Below, in pieces: positions 9,135-17,243 of a stretch of 33,900 bases of DNA. The notes under the pieces were generated by a model. It made no database searches. It was not told the origin of the DNA and was given only the letters and a program-made list of their open reading frames with translations. The stretch covers positions 1-33,900 of the forward strand of contig JAIYBU010000036.1 in NCBI GenBank assembly GCA_027488335.1, in the 5' to 3' direction. A program made the position numbers and the translations under genes. The stretch comes from Cytophagaceae bacterium. Its GTDB lineage: Bacteria; Bacteroidota; Bacteroidia; Cytophagales; Spirosomataceae. How positions within the stretch are numbered: the stretch's first letter is position 1; each line of letters opens with the position of its first letter.

Positions 9135-9181
9135 AGACAAAAGACATGAGATAAATACCATTATTCTCTTGTCTCTTGTCT
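9135..9181. repeat. Intergenic hairpin, AGACAAAAGACATGAGA family, copy 2
   Basis: The left arm AGACAAAAGACATGAGA (9135-9151) pairs with CTCTTGTCTCTTGTCT (9166-9181) at 14 of 16 positions over a 14-base loop. The core is identical over 15 bases to 3077-3091. A further CTGTCT lies at about 9190. The repeat supplies the in-frame TTG at 9176 that would falsely extend the following gene. Confidence 0.78.
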
Positions 9182-9211
9182 AACCTCTCCTGTCTAAAAA
9201 TTAATAAAACT

Positions 9212-10390
9212 ATGGCAACGAAGAAACCTCTTAGAATCGGATTAATAGGAACGGGCCTTATGGGAAGAGCTCATTCTAATGGATATAATCGTATTACAAA
9301 CTTTTTTCCTGAATTGGAATATACGCCTGTTTTAAAGGCTGTTTGCTCAAGAAATGCAGCAAAAGTACAAGTATTTGCCGACCAATGGGGTTTTGAGTCT
9401 ATCGAAACCGATTGGAGAAAGCTCATTGCTCGTGATGATATTGATGCCGTTGATATTTGTACACCTAATGATTCTCATGCTGAAATTGCTTTGGCAGCGG
9501 CAGCGGCAGGAAAAATGATTTTGTGTGAAAAACCTTTAGCTCGTACTTTAGAAGAAGGGCAAATAATGGTTGATGCTATCGACAAAGCGGGAACAGATGG
9601 AAAACCATTGAAAACCACGGTGTGGTACAATTATCGTAGAATGCCCGCAGTTACTTTAGCAAAACAAATCATTGAATCTGGAAAACTGGGTAAAATATAT
9701 CATTACAGAGCTAATTTCTTACAGGATTGGACTATTAATGCTGACCTCCCACAAGGAGGAGAGGGCTTGTGGCGAATGGATGTAGGTGCAGCTGGTTCGG
9801 GTGTAACGGGCGACCTCTTAGCTCACTGTATTGATACAGCCATGTGGCTCAATGGGGCAATAACGGATGTTTCTGCCGTTACCGAGACTTTTGTAAAAGA
9901 ACGTATGCACCAGCTAACTGGAAAAGTTGAGCCTGTTGGTATTGACGATGCGTGTATTTTCCATTGTCATTTTGCGAATGGCTCGCTCGGACTTTTTGAG
10001 TCAACACGCTATGCTCGTGGACACAAGGCTCTTTATACTTTTGAAATTAATGGTGCTGATGCTTCTATTCGTTGGGATTTACATGATTTGAATCGTCTTG
10101 AATATTTCGACCACCGTGATGATTCAATTGTGCGTGGATGGCGTTCGATTCATGTAACTGATGGCGACCAACCTTATATGAATAAATGGTGGATTCCTGG
10201 CTGTGGTATTGGCTACGAACACAGTTTCATTCATCAAGTAGCCGATTTCTTGAAAAGCTTAGAAACTGGCGAAGATTGTTCACCAACCTTCAAAGAAGCA
10301 CTTCAAACGCAAAAAGTTTGTGCAGCAGTTATTGATTCAGCCAATTCAAGAAGTTGGAAAGATACCAATGTAGAAGGTGATTTTGTTTAA
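9212..10390 (+). CDS. Gfo/Idh/MocA family NAD(P)-dependent oxidoreductase
   Basis: A protein of 392 residues from ATG 9212. The in-frame TTG at 9176 lies inside an intergenic repeat and is rejected. The N-terminal Rossmann fold begins [17 protein letters not shown], with the GxGxxG dinucleotide motif. It is followed by [16 protein letters not shown] and the [12 protein letters not shown] motif whose Lys is catalytic in this family. The C-terminal domain (from about residue 130) includes [17 protein letters not shown]. Members oxidise or reduce a hydroxyl of cyclic sugars or inositols, several of them at C3 of glycosides. There is no signal peptide, so it should act in the cytoplasm on an imported sugar. 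Next to a DUF1080 protein it fits a 3-keto sugar pathway, but that link is inference. Confidence 0.9.
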   Translation: MATKKPLRIGLIGTGLMGRAHSNGYNRITNFFPELEYTPVLKAVCSRNAAKVQVFADQWGFESIETDWRKLIARDDIDAVDICTPNDSHAEIALAAAAAGKMILCEKPLARTLEEGQIMVDAIDKAGTDGKPLKTTVWYNYRRMPAVTLAKQIIESGKLGKIYHYRANFLQDWTINADLPQGGEGLWRMDVGAAGSGVTGDLLAHCIDTAMWLNGAITDVSAVTETFVKERMHQLTGKVEPVGIDDACIFHCHFANGSLGLFESTRYARGHKALYTFEINGADASIRWDLHDLNRLEYFDHRDDSIVRGWRSIHVTDGDQPYMNKWWIPGCGIGYEHSFIHQVADFLKSLETGEDCSPTFKEALQTQKVCAAVIDSANSRSWKDTNVEGDFV

Positions 10391-10425
10391 GAAAATAATG
10401 AATTCGTAACATCTTGGAATACCAC

Positions 10426-10453
10426 GTAGAGACGTTGCATGCAACGTCTCTAC
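10426..10453. repeat. Perfect 28-base palindrome with GTAG/CTAC ends
   Basis: GTAGAGACGTTGCA followed immediately by its exact complement TGCAACGTCTCTAC, with no loop. It sits in the 93-base gap between the oxidoreductase and the ABC transporter ATPase. It shares its GTAG...CTAC ends with the elements at 18620, 23443 and 32195, and is discussed as a REP-like element. Confidence 0.95.
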
Positions 10454-10483
10454 TACATAAAATACCTCTTTTTTTATTAAAAA

Positions 10484-11974
10484 ATGTCCTCAAACCCTCA
10501 AAATATTCTCCAAGTTCAAAACCTCTCTAAAGCATTTTTAGGGGTAAAAGCATTGGATAATATTCAATTTGACCTCCAAAAAGGCGAAGTGCATGCCTTA
10601 ATGGGTGAAAATGGAGCAGGAAAATCGACATTTATGAAGATTTTGATGGGCTTGCTTAAACCAGATTCGGGCGAAATTATTTTTGAGGGAGAAGTATTAA
10701 AGAGTAATAACGTTCACGAAAACCTACAGAAAGGAATTTCTATGATTCATCAAGAAATCTTGGTTGTTCCTGAATTAACCGTTGCTCAAAATATCTTTTT
10801 AGGTCGAGAAACAAACTATCGAAGTTGGCTAAATGATAAAGCTATCAATCAAAAAGCTCAAGAAATACTTGATTTGATTGGCGTGAAAATCAATGCTCGG
10901 ACCAAAATCAAAAATCTGAGTATTGCCGAAATGCAAATGGTAGAAATTGCCAAAGCAATTTCAAACAACGCAAAGGTAATCATCATGGACGAACCCACAT
11001 CGGCACTTACCGATAACGAAGTGGCGATGCTTTTCAAAATCATCAAAGATTTGAAAGCTAAGGGTGTAGCAATTATTTATATTTCGCACAAAATGGACGA
11101 AATATATGAGATAACCGATAGAATCACGGTTTTGCGTGATGGACAATATATCGCTACTAAAAACACAAACGAATTAGATAAAAACGCCTTGATTGCTTTG
11201 ATGGTAGGGCGGCAAATAAACGACCTATTTCTTGAAAATAATTCAATAAAAGGAGAATCTATTCTTTCAGTTCAAAATCTAAACAAGAAAGGCAAGTTTA
11301 AAGACATTAATTTTGAGGTTCATGCGGGCGAAGTGCTGGGCATAGCAGGTTTGATGGGGGCGGGTAGGACCGAAATAGCCAGAGCGATTTTTGGGTTAGA
11401 CAAGTACGATACTGGAGAAATTATCATAAAAGGAAATAAGGTCGAGATAAAATCACCCGAAGATGCTATCAAAAATGGTATCGGATATGTGAGCGAAGAC
11501 CGCAAAGCTTTGGGTTTTATTCCCGCATTATCTATCAAAGAAAACATCAGTTTATCAAGTTTAGGGAATTTTGTAAAGACTTGGTTTGTCAATGTAAGTA
11601 ACGAACACGAAGCCGCCACTCGTCTGGCAACTGATTTAAAAATAAAATCCACGAGCATCAATCAAAAAGTGATGACGCTCAGCGGGGGAAATCAACAAAA
11701 AGTAGTCATTGGGAAGGTTTTATTGACCTCGCCAAGTTTAGTTATTTTAGACGAACCCACTCGTGGTATTGACATTGGAGCAAAATTTGAGATTTATAAA
11801 TTAATTAATCAGTTGACTGACAAAGGAATAGCAGTCATTCTGATTTCGTCAGAATTGCCCGAAATTCTTGGTATGAGCGATAGAATCATGGTTCTCTCCA
11901 AGGGAAAACAAACGGCATTACTTTTAAAACAAGAAGCAACCCAAGAAACAATTATGCAATATGCAGTGCATTGA
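10484..11974 (+). CDS. Sugar ABC transporter ATP-binding protein (RbsA/MglA type, two nucleotide-binding domains)
   Basis: A protein of 496 residues, the normal length for the fused double ATPase of ribose/galactose-type importers (CUT2 family). The first domain has Walker A GENGAGKST (residues 41-49), the signature LSIAEMQMVEIAKA and Walker B VIIMDEPTSAL. The second has the usual degenerate P-loop GLMGAGRTE, the signature LSGGNQQKVVIGK and Walker B LVILDEPTRGID. Normal RbsA proteins have the same asymmetry, so nothing is lost. It hydrolyses ATP at the inner membrane to drive import of a monosaccharide through the permease encoded next. ABC sugar uptake of this kind is less usual in Bacteroidota than SusC/SusD systems. 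The substrate is not predictable, but the gene order ties it to the catabolic genes on both sides. Confidence 0.95.
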   Translation: MSSNPQNILQVQNLSKAFLGVKALDNIQFDLQKGEVHALMGENGAGKSTFMKILMGLLKPDSGEIIFEGEVLKSNNVHENLQKGISMIHQEILVVPELTVAQNIFLGRETNYRSWLNDKAINQKAQEILDLIGVKINARTKIKNLSIAEMQMVEIAKAISNNAKVIIMDEPTSALTDNEVAMLFKIIKDLKAKGVAIIYISHKMDEIYEITDRITVLRDGQYIATKNTNELDKNALIALMVGRQINDLFLENNSIKGESILSVQNLNKKGKFKDINFEVHAGEVLGIAGLMGAGRTEIARAIFGLDKYDTGEIIIKGNKVEIKSPEDAIKNGIGYVSEDRKALGFIPALSIKENISLSSLGNFVKTWFVNVSNEHEAATRLATDLKIKSTSINQKVMTLSGGNQQKVVIGKVLLTSPSLVILDEPTRGIDIGAKFEIYKLINQLTDKGIAVILISSELPEILGMSDRIMVLSKGKQTALLLKQEATQETIMQYAVH

Positions 11975-12076
11975 TTTACGATTTTGGATTTACGATGTAC
12001 GATTTATTATCAATTACTTCGCAAATACCAAATCGTAATCGCTACGGCGAACCGTTCGTCAATCGTAATTCGTAAA
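11975..12076. repeat. Intergenic inverted repeat rich in TTTACGATT/AATCGTAA
   Basis: Directly after the ATPase stop the sequence holds repeated ATTTACGATTT, GATTTACGATG and TACGATTT. About 60 bases further on come their complements CAAATCGTAATC and AATCGTAATTCGTAAAC, which reach the permease start. The arms can fold into a long imperfect hairpin. It has the look of a dispersed intergenic repeat placed between two genes whose products work together. Confidence 0.72.
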
Positions 12077-12078
12077 CT

Positions 12079-13017
12079 ATGTATTTAATTAATCGTCTAA
12101 GAAAATACGGAATTTTTGTGGTATTTATCATTATTAGCCTCATTCTTTCCTTTATTTCACCCCAGTTCTTGACAGTTTCAAACTGGACAATTATCATTAC
12201 ACAGGCTTCTATTAACGCTTTATTGGCTTTTGGTGTAACTTTTGTCATAATTACGGGAGGAATTGACCTTTCGCTGGGTTCGATGGTTGCCGTAACAGGC
12301 GTAACGGCCGCAATGTTGGCACACCCTGATACATTTCCTGTAGCATTACCGATTTTTGCAGGTTTGCTCACAGGGCTTTTGATGGGTATTTTTAATGGTT
12401 TTATTATTACAAAAAGTAAAATTGCTCCATTTATCGTGACGCTCGGAACCATGACCATCGGGCGGGGGCTGGCTTTGATTTTAAGTAAAGGTCGCCCAGT
12501 TTCAAACCTTTCCGATTCGTTTAATTTTATTGGAGGAGGCGATGTTTTTGGTATTCCGTTTCCGATTATAGTCTTGATTATCGTTTTTATTATTTGTTCG
12601 CTTATACTGAAAAAAACATTACTTGGCAGATATATTTATGCCATCGGAGGTAATGAACAAGCATCAAGAGCATCAGGAATCAATGTTAATCAAGTGAAAA
12701 TGGCGGTTTATTCGATTTCGGGTTTATTGGCAGGTTTGGCAGGGGTTTTACTGACCTCAAGAATTACCACTGGCCAACCAAATGCAGGAGCAGGTTTTGA
12801 GTTAGATGCCATTGCAGCAGCTGTTATTGGTGGCACAAGCACATCGGGCGGAACAGGTACAATGACAGGTACTTTGGTAGGAGTTTTGCTCATTGGAGTA
12901 ATTAATAATGGTCTTGATTTGCTCAACGTAACCTCTTATTACCAGCAAGTTGTGATGGGAATAATCATTATTGGAGCAGTAGTTTTAGATAGTTGGAATC
13001 AAAAAAGTAATTCGTAA
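12079..13017 (+). CDS. Sugar ABC transporter permease (RbsC family)
   Basis: A protein of 312 residues, almost entirely hydrophobic, with about eight to ten membrane segments. Family marks are FGVTFVIITGGIDLSLGSMVA near residue 60, GLLMGIFNGFIITKSKIAPFIVTLGTM, the cytoplasmic coupling segment IYAIGGNEQASRASGINV, and AAAVIGGTSTSGGTGT. It forms the inner-membrane channel of the importer, as a homodimer in known members. It starts 104 bases after the ATPase gene, a gap filled by an inverted repeat, and is followed 11 bases later by the binding protein gene. Confidence 0.95.
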   Translation: MYLINRLRKYGIFVVFIIISLILSFISPQFLTVSNWTIIITQASINALLAFGVTFVIITGGIDLSLGSMVAVTGVTAAMLAHPDTFPVALPIFAGLLTGLLMGIFNGFIITKSKIAPFIVTLGTMTIGRGLALILSKGRPVSNLSDSFNFIGGGDVFGIPFPIIVLIIVFIICSLILKKTLLGRYIYAIGGNEQASRASGINVNQVKMAVYSISGLLAGLAGVLLTSRITTGQPNAGAGFELDAIAAAVIGGTSTSGGTGTMTGTLVGVLLIGVINNGLDLLNVTSYYQQVVMGIIIIGAVVLDSWNQKSNS

Positions 13018-13028
13018 AATAAACAAAA

Positions 13029-13961
13029 ATGAAACACTTATATTCAACCCTAATCATCACAGTTTTCTTTTTTGCCAGTTGTAGTCAGTCGAAAAAGGCA
13101 GAAAATAGTGGAGATAAAAAAATAAAAGTGGGTGTTACGTTTCTCAGCATGCAGAATGAATTTATTGTCAATATCAGCGATGAAATGAGCAAAAAAGCCG
13201 AGGAATTGGGCGTAGAATTGATAAGCGTTGATGCCGAACATCAGCCATTAAAGCAAATCGAACAAGTAGAAAGTTTTATTGCTCAGAAAGTTGATGCAAT
13301 TATCATGAATCCTTGTGAGGTAGAAGCAAGTTCGCCCGCAGTGACGAAGGCTTTGGCTGCCAAGATTCCAATTATCAACGTCAATTCAGCCACAACCACA
13401 CAACCAACGGCTTTTGTGGGTTCAAACGATGCAGAATCCGCCAGAATTGCCATGAAATTTATAGCAGATAAATTGGGCGGAAAAGGAAACGTAGTAATGA
13501 TTCATGGGTTTATGGGGCAAGCCGCTCAGATTCAGCGAGAACAAGGTGCAAAAGAAATTTTAAAACAATATCCTGACCTAAAACTAATCGCTCACCAAAC
13601 TGGCGAGTGGGACAGGGCAAAAAGTATGGATTTAATGCAAAACTGGATTCAATCATACGGTACAAAAATCAATGCCGTTTTTGCACAAAACGATGAAATG
13701 GGACTCGGAGCATTGAAAGCCTTACAAGATGCAGGTCTTAAAGATAAAGTTATAGTAGTCAGTATTGATGCCATTACCGATGCTTTACAGGCAGTAAAGA
13801 AAGGTTCTCTCGATGCTACCGTTTTTCAAAATGCGAAGCAACAAGGAGCGGGAGCAATCGAAACTGCTGTAAAAATTGTCAAAGGCCAGCCTTACGAAAA
13901 AGAGTTAATGATACCATTTCAATTAGTTACAAAAGAAAATATTGGACAATTTATAAAGTAA
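13029..13961 (+). CDS. Sugar ABC transporter substrate-binding lipoprotein (RbsB/periplasmic binding protein type I fold)
   Basis: A protein of 310 residues. It begins with a short lipoprotein signal ending in the lipobox FFASCSQ, so it should be anchored to a membrane by an N-terminal lipid rather than free in the periplasm. The mature part has the two-lobed Peripla_BP_4 pattern: KVGVTFLSMQNEFIVNISDEM, VDAIIMNPCE, IINVNSATT, AFVGSNDAESARIA, NVVMIHGFMGQAAQIQREQG, NAVFAQNDEMGLGALKAL and VVSIDAITDAL. It captures the imported sugar and hands it to the permease encoded just upstream. The aromatic and charged binding-site residues do not allow me to name the sugar. Confidence 0.93.
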   Translation: MKHLYSTLIITVFFFASCSQSKKAENSGDKKIKVGVTFLSMQNEFIVNISDEMSKKAEELGVELISVDAEHQPLKQIEQVESFIAQKVDAIIMNPCEVEASSPAVTKALAAKIPIINVNSATTTQPTAFVGSNDAESARIAMKFIADKLGGKGNVVMIHGFMGQAAQIQREQGAKEILKQYPDLKLIAHQTGEWDRAKSMDLMQNWIQSYGTKINAVFAQNDEMGLGALKALQDAGLKDKVIVVSIDAITDALQAVKKGSLDATVFQNAKQQGAGAIETAVKIVKGQPYEKELMIPFQLVTKENIGQFIK

Positions 13962-14085
13962 CTTTGCCCATAAAATGTAGGGGGTTATCCGTAATGGAGT
14001 TAAGCATAAATTACCACAAATTGGGTTATCACACAGAATTAGTTTTAAAGAGAATAAGAAGATTTTAAGCTATAATTTAAAGAAA

Positions 14086-16206
14086 ATGAAAAATACGAAG
14101 ACTTTCAGCCATGTAAGCTACTTGTGGGATGATGCAAAAGCTGCCGAATTGGCAGGCGATGAAGTAGCCTTGTTTATATACCGTTCAAATATTCTCGGTG
14201 CAGATTTGAGATTGACTAACTATGGGGGAGGAAACACTTCTGTGAAAATAACGGATAAAGACCCGCTCACAGGTGCCGATACCGAAGTAATGTGGATAAA
14301 AGGCTCAGGCGGAGATATTGGAACGCTCACAAAATCGGGCTGTGCAGCACTTTATATGGAAAGACTACTAAATCTAACCAAAGTTTATCGTGGTATTGAG
14401 TTTGAAGACGAAATGGTCGAACTTTTCAATCACTGTATTTTTGATTTAGCTTCAAAAGCTCCTTCGATTGATACACCACTGCACGGTTTTTTACCCTTCA
14501 AACACATTGACCATCTTCACCCTGACGCCGCCATTGCAATTGCAGCAGCGAAAGATGGAAAGAAAATCACCGAAGAACTATTCAACGGTGAAGTGGGTTG
14601 GGTTGGTTGGCAACGCCCAGGTTTTGATTTGGGTTTACAACTACGCACTTGTTTAGAAGAAGCCGCTTCTCGTGGCATCAAATTGCGTGGAATCATGCTC
14701 GGTTCGCACGGACTTTTCACTTGGGGTGATACCGCTTACGAAAGTTACATCAACACACTCGAAGTTATCGAAAAATGTGCCGAATACTTAGAAAGTAATT
14801 ATAAAAATGTTTTTGGAGGACAGAAAATTGAAAGCCTTCCAACCGATGTACGCCAATTACAAGCCGCTAAAATTGCTCCAATTTTAAGAGGTTTTTGCTC
14901 GTCAGAACGCAAGATGATTGGACATTTTACTGACGATGCACGAGTTTTAGAATTTATTAATTCAAATGATTTAGCGAAACTTGCACCACTTGGAACTTCT
15001 TGCCCTGACCACTTTTTGCGTACAAAAATTTCTCCTTTGGTTCTTGAATTAGACCCTAATCAAGATTTAACAGATGTTTCGGCAATAAAAGCCAAACTTA
15101 CGCCCGCATTTGAGGCGTATCGTGCGATGTACACGGAGTATTATAATACTTGTAAGCATCCTAATTCTCCAGCCATGCGTGACCCAAATCCTGTTGTAAT
15201 TTTATACCCAGGTGTTGGCATGTTTACTTTCTCGAAAGATAAAACAACGGCTCGTTTGGCATCAGAATATTACATAAACGCCGTAAACGTAATGAAAGGT
15301 GCAGAAGCCGTTTCGGAATATACATCTTTGCCACGCCAAGAAGCTTTTAATATTGAATATTGGTTGCTGGAAGAAGCAAAGTTGCAGCGTATGCCAAAGC
15401 CAAAAGCACTGTCAGGACGTATCGCATTGATTACAGGTTCGGCTGGTGGAATAGGTAAAGCAATCGCCAAGAAATTTGCCGAAGAAGGTGCATGTGTCAT
15501 TATCAATGATATTAATGAAGAGCGTTTGGAAGGTGCAAGAGTTGAGTTTATAAAAACCTTTGGGCGAGATGCCGTAGCTACCACTTTATTAAACGTAACC
15601 GACGCTGAAAGTACCGAAAAAGCCCTTAATGCTGCATGTTTGGCCTTTGGTGGTGTTGATATTATAGTAAATAATGCAGGAATTAGTATCTCAAAATCTA
15701 TTGCCGAGCATAGCCTCGAAGAGTGGGATAGATTATATGACATTTTGGTAAAAGGACAATTTATTGTGTCGAAAGCAGGAATTGAAGTAATGCGTAAACA
15801 AGGTTTTGGTGGTGATATTGTGAATATTGTGTCTAAAAATGCCGTTGTTGCGGGGCCAAATAATGCAGGTTATGGTTCGGCAAAAGCTGCTCAATCACAT
15901 TTAACTCGCTTAATGGCGGCCGAAGTTGGAGCGGATAAAATTCGTGTCAATACAGTTAACCCCGATGCGGTTATTTCAGATTCTAATATTTGGGCAGGCG
16001 GCTGGGCCGAAGGTCGTGCCAAAGCTTACGGAATTACGGTTGCTGAATTGCCAGCGTATTATGCCAAACGTACGTTGCTCAACGAAATCATTCTCCCAGT
16101 TGATATTGCCAATGCGTGTTTTGCACTTGTTGGCGGCCTTTTAGGGAAATCAACAGGCAATGCTATCAATGTTGATGGTGGTGTAGCAATGGGTTTTTAT
16201 CGATAG
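14086..16206 (+). CDS. Bifunctional RhaD-type aldolase / short-chain dehydrogenase
   Basis: A protein of 706 residues, matching the size of the fused rhamnulose-1-phosphate aldolase/alcohol dehydrogenase family. The N-terminal class II aldolase half (about 1-430) shows GGGNTSVKITD, TPLHGFLPFKHIDHLHPDA and GIMLGSHGLFTWGD, with the His residues that would hold the metal. The C-terminal SDR half starts at about residue 440 with LSGRIALITGSAGGIGKAIA (GxxxGxG). It continues with NNAGIS, the catalytic Ser region IVNIVSKNAV, and Tyr/Lys in YGSAKAA. The predicted job is cleavage of a ketose or ketose phosphate to a three-carbon phosphate plus an aldehyde, with oxidation or reduction of the small product. 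The family's usual substrate is derived from L-rhamnose, but no rhamnose kinase or known isomerase is adjacent. A hairpin follows the gene. Confidence 0.92.
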   Translation: MKNTKTFSHVSYLWDDAKAAELAGDEVALFIYRSNILGADLRLTNYGGGNTSVKITDKDPLTGADTEVMWIKGSGGDIGTLTKSGCAALYMERLLNLTKVYRGIEFEDEMVELFNHCIFDLASKAPSIDTPLHGFLPFKHIDHLHPDAAIAIAAAKDGKKITEELFNGEVGWVGWQRPGFDLGLQLRTCLEEAASRGIKLRGIMLGSHGLFTWGDTAYESYINTLEVIEKCAEYLESNYKNVFGGQKIESLPTDVRQLQAAKIAPILRGFCSSERKMIGHFTDDARVLEFINSNDLAKLAPLGTSCPDHFLRTKISPLVLELDPNQDLTDVSAIKAKLTPAFEAYRAMYTEYYNTCKHPNSPAMRDPNPVVILYPGVGMFTFSKDKTTARLASEYYINAVNVMKGAEAVSEYTSLPRQEAFNIEYWLLEEAKLQRMPKPKALSGRIALITGSAGGIGKAIAKKFAEEGACVIINDINEERLEGARVEFIKTFGRDAVATTLLNVTDAESTEKALNAACLAFGGVDIIVNNAGISISKSIAEHSLEEWDRLYDILVKGQFIVSKAGIEVMRKQGFGGDIVNIVSKNAVVAGPNNAGYGSAKAAQSHLTRLMAAEVGADKIRVNTVNPDAVISDSNIWAGGWAEGRAKAYGITVAELPAYYAKRTLLNEIILPVDIANACFALVGGLLGKSTGNAINVDGGVAMGFYR

Positions 16207-16223
16207 AAACAAACGGATGTTTT

Positions 16224-16277
16224 AAGAGGGCTAATCTAAAATGACTGAATGTGAGTTATTTATAGATTAGCCCTCTT
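16224..16277. terminator. Bidirectional terminator hairpin between convergent genes
   Basis: Fifteen-base perfect arms, AAGAGGGCTAATCTA (16224-16238) and TAGATTAGCCCTCTT (16263-16277), flank a 24-base loop between the aldolase gene on + and the split dehydrogenase gene on -. T/A runs border both sides, as expected for termination in both directions. Confidence 0.75.
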
Positions 16278-16304
16278 TCGTTGGCTGAATTACTTACATG
16301 ATAC

Positions 16305-17243
16305 TTATTGATTTATTACCGCAGAAAGCTGCTCTAATTCTTCGATTGTCCAAGGTTCGGTTTTTCCCGCGTGTTGTTCTCTAATTTTCTTGACGTCGGA
16401 TGCCTGAACAACCGCTGATTGTCGGCCTTTTCCGACTCGCATGGAAGTACCAACAAATTCATAACGAATATAACTTACCACAGAAGCCACCCACTCATCA
16501 GAATTATCATTCATGGCAAGCATAACACTCGGATAAGTCTTACCTTCGATTGGCCCCTTCAAACCATTCATTAAAATCCGAATAGCAATATCCTTATCGG
16601 CATTGATGTGTTTTGCACCTCGCAATGCGGGTGCTGCATTGGTTGGCAAACCCTTGCCATCGGCCCCATGGCAAGCCGAACAAAGCGATTTATAAATTTC
16701 GCCACCTGCTAAAATTAATTTTCGTTCTGGCGGACTAAACCCTGCGAGTTTTATACCATAAATTTTTGCATCTTCGTTTTTGTCAATACTCTTTTTTACA
16801 CTCATAATCATTTGATTATGAGCATTTTGAGTCAAAATATCCTGCACAATTTGTTTGGCTAATGCACTTTTATTTGTTCCGAGCGATAGCAAAATTTGAG
16901 TTTTTATATCATAATTCTCATCGTTAGCCATCTTACCAATGGTCGCAATCAGGGTTTGGTCGTTTTGTTTTAAAAAGATTTCCGAAATCCAAATAGCCGC
17001 TTTTCTGATTTGTGGGTCAGTGTCTTTTAGAGCAGCATAAATGGTTGGTTTATCTATGGCATTCAAGCCTTCGAGTGTCCACAATGCGTGTAATCTTCCG
17101 AGTGCCGACGTGCCATTTTTACCCGATGCCATCGCTTTTAGTGCAGGAACAACCGATTTGTCATCTAAAATAATGATTTGCTTTTGGGCATTATCTCGCC
17201 ACCAACCATTTGGGTGGTCTAAATACGTTAACAAAGATTTTGC
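16305..17243 (-). pseudogene. C-terminal part (HEAT-like repeats plus cytochrome c) of a dehydrogenase split by an in-frame TAG
   Basis: This segment of 312 codons is in the same frame as, and directly downstream of, the N-terminal part ending at 17244. Read through the TAG, the whole is about 751 codons, matching the intact paralogue of 748 residues at 18664-20910. The segment contains helical HEAT-like repeats beginning at LDHPNGWWRDNAQ (paralogue SHPNGWLRDRSQ). It ends with a cytochrome c domain with SLCSACHGADGKGLP and a candidate axial Met in VMLAMNDN. It has no ATG near its beginning, only a TTG at 17232-17234, and no signal peptide. Expressed alone, a cytochrome of this kind would not reach the periplasm. 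I therefore read it as the tail of a disabled or readthrough gene, or a sequencing error, rather than a separate gene. Confidence 0.8.

Noticed and set aside
14086-16206. Naming the pathway as L-rhamnose degradation
   Set aside because: The RhaD-type fusion is suggestive, but no rhamnulokinase, recognised rhamnose isomerase or rhamnosidase is in the window.
16305-17234. Independent cytochrome gene starting at TTG 17234
   Set aside because: No ATG, no signal peptide, and the frame is continuous with the upstream dehydrogenase apart from one TAG; better read as the tail of that gene.
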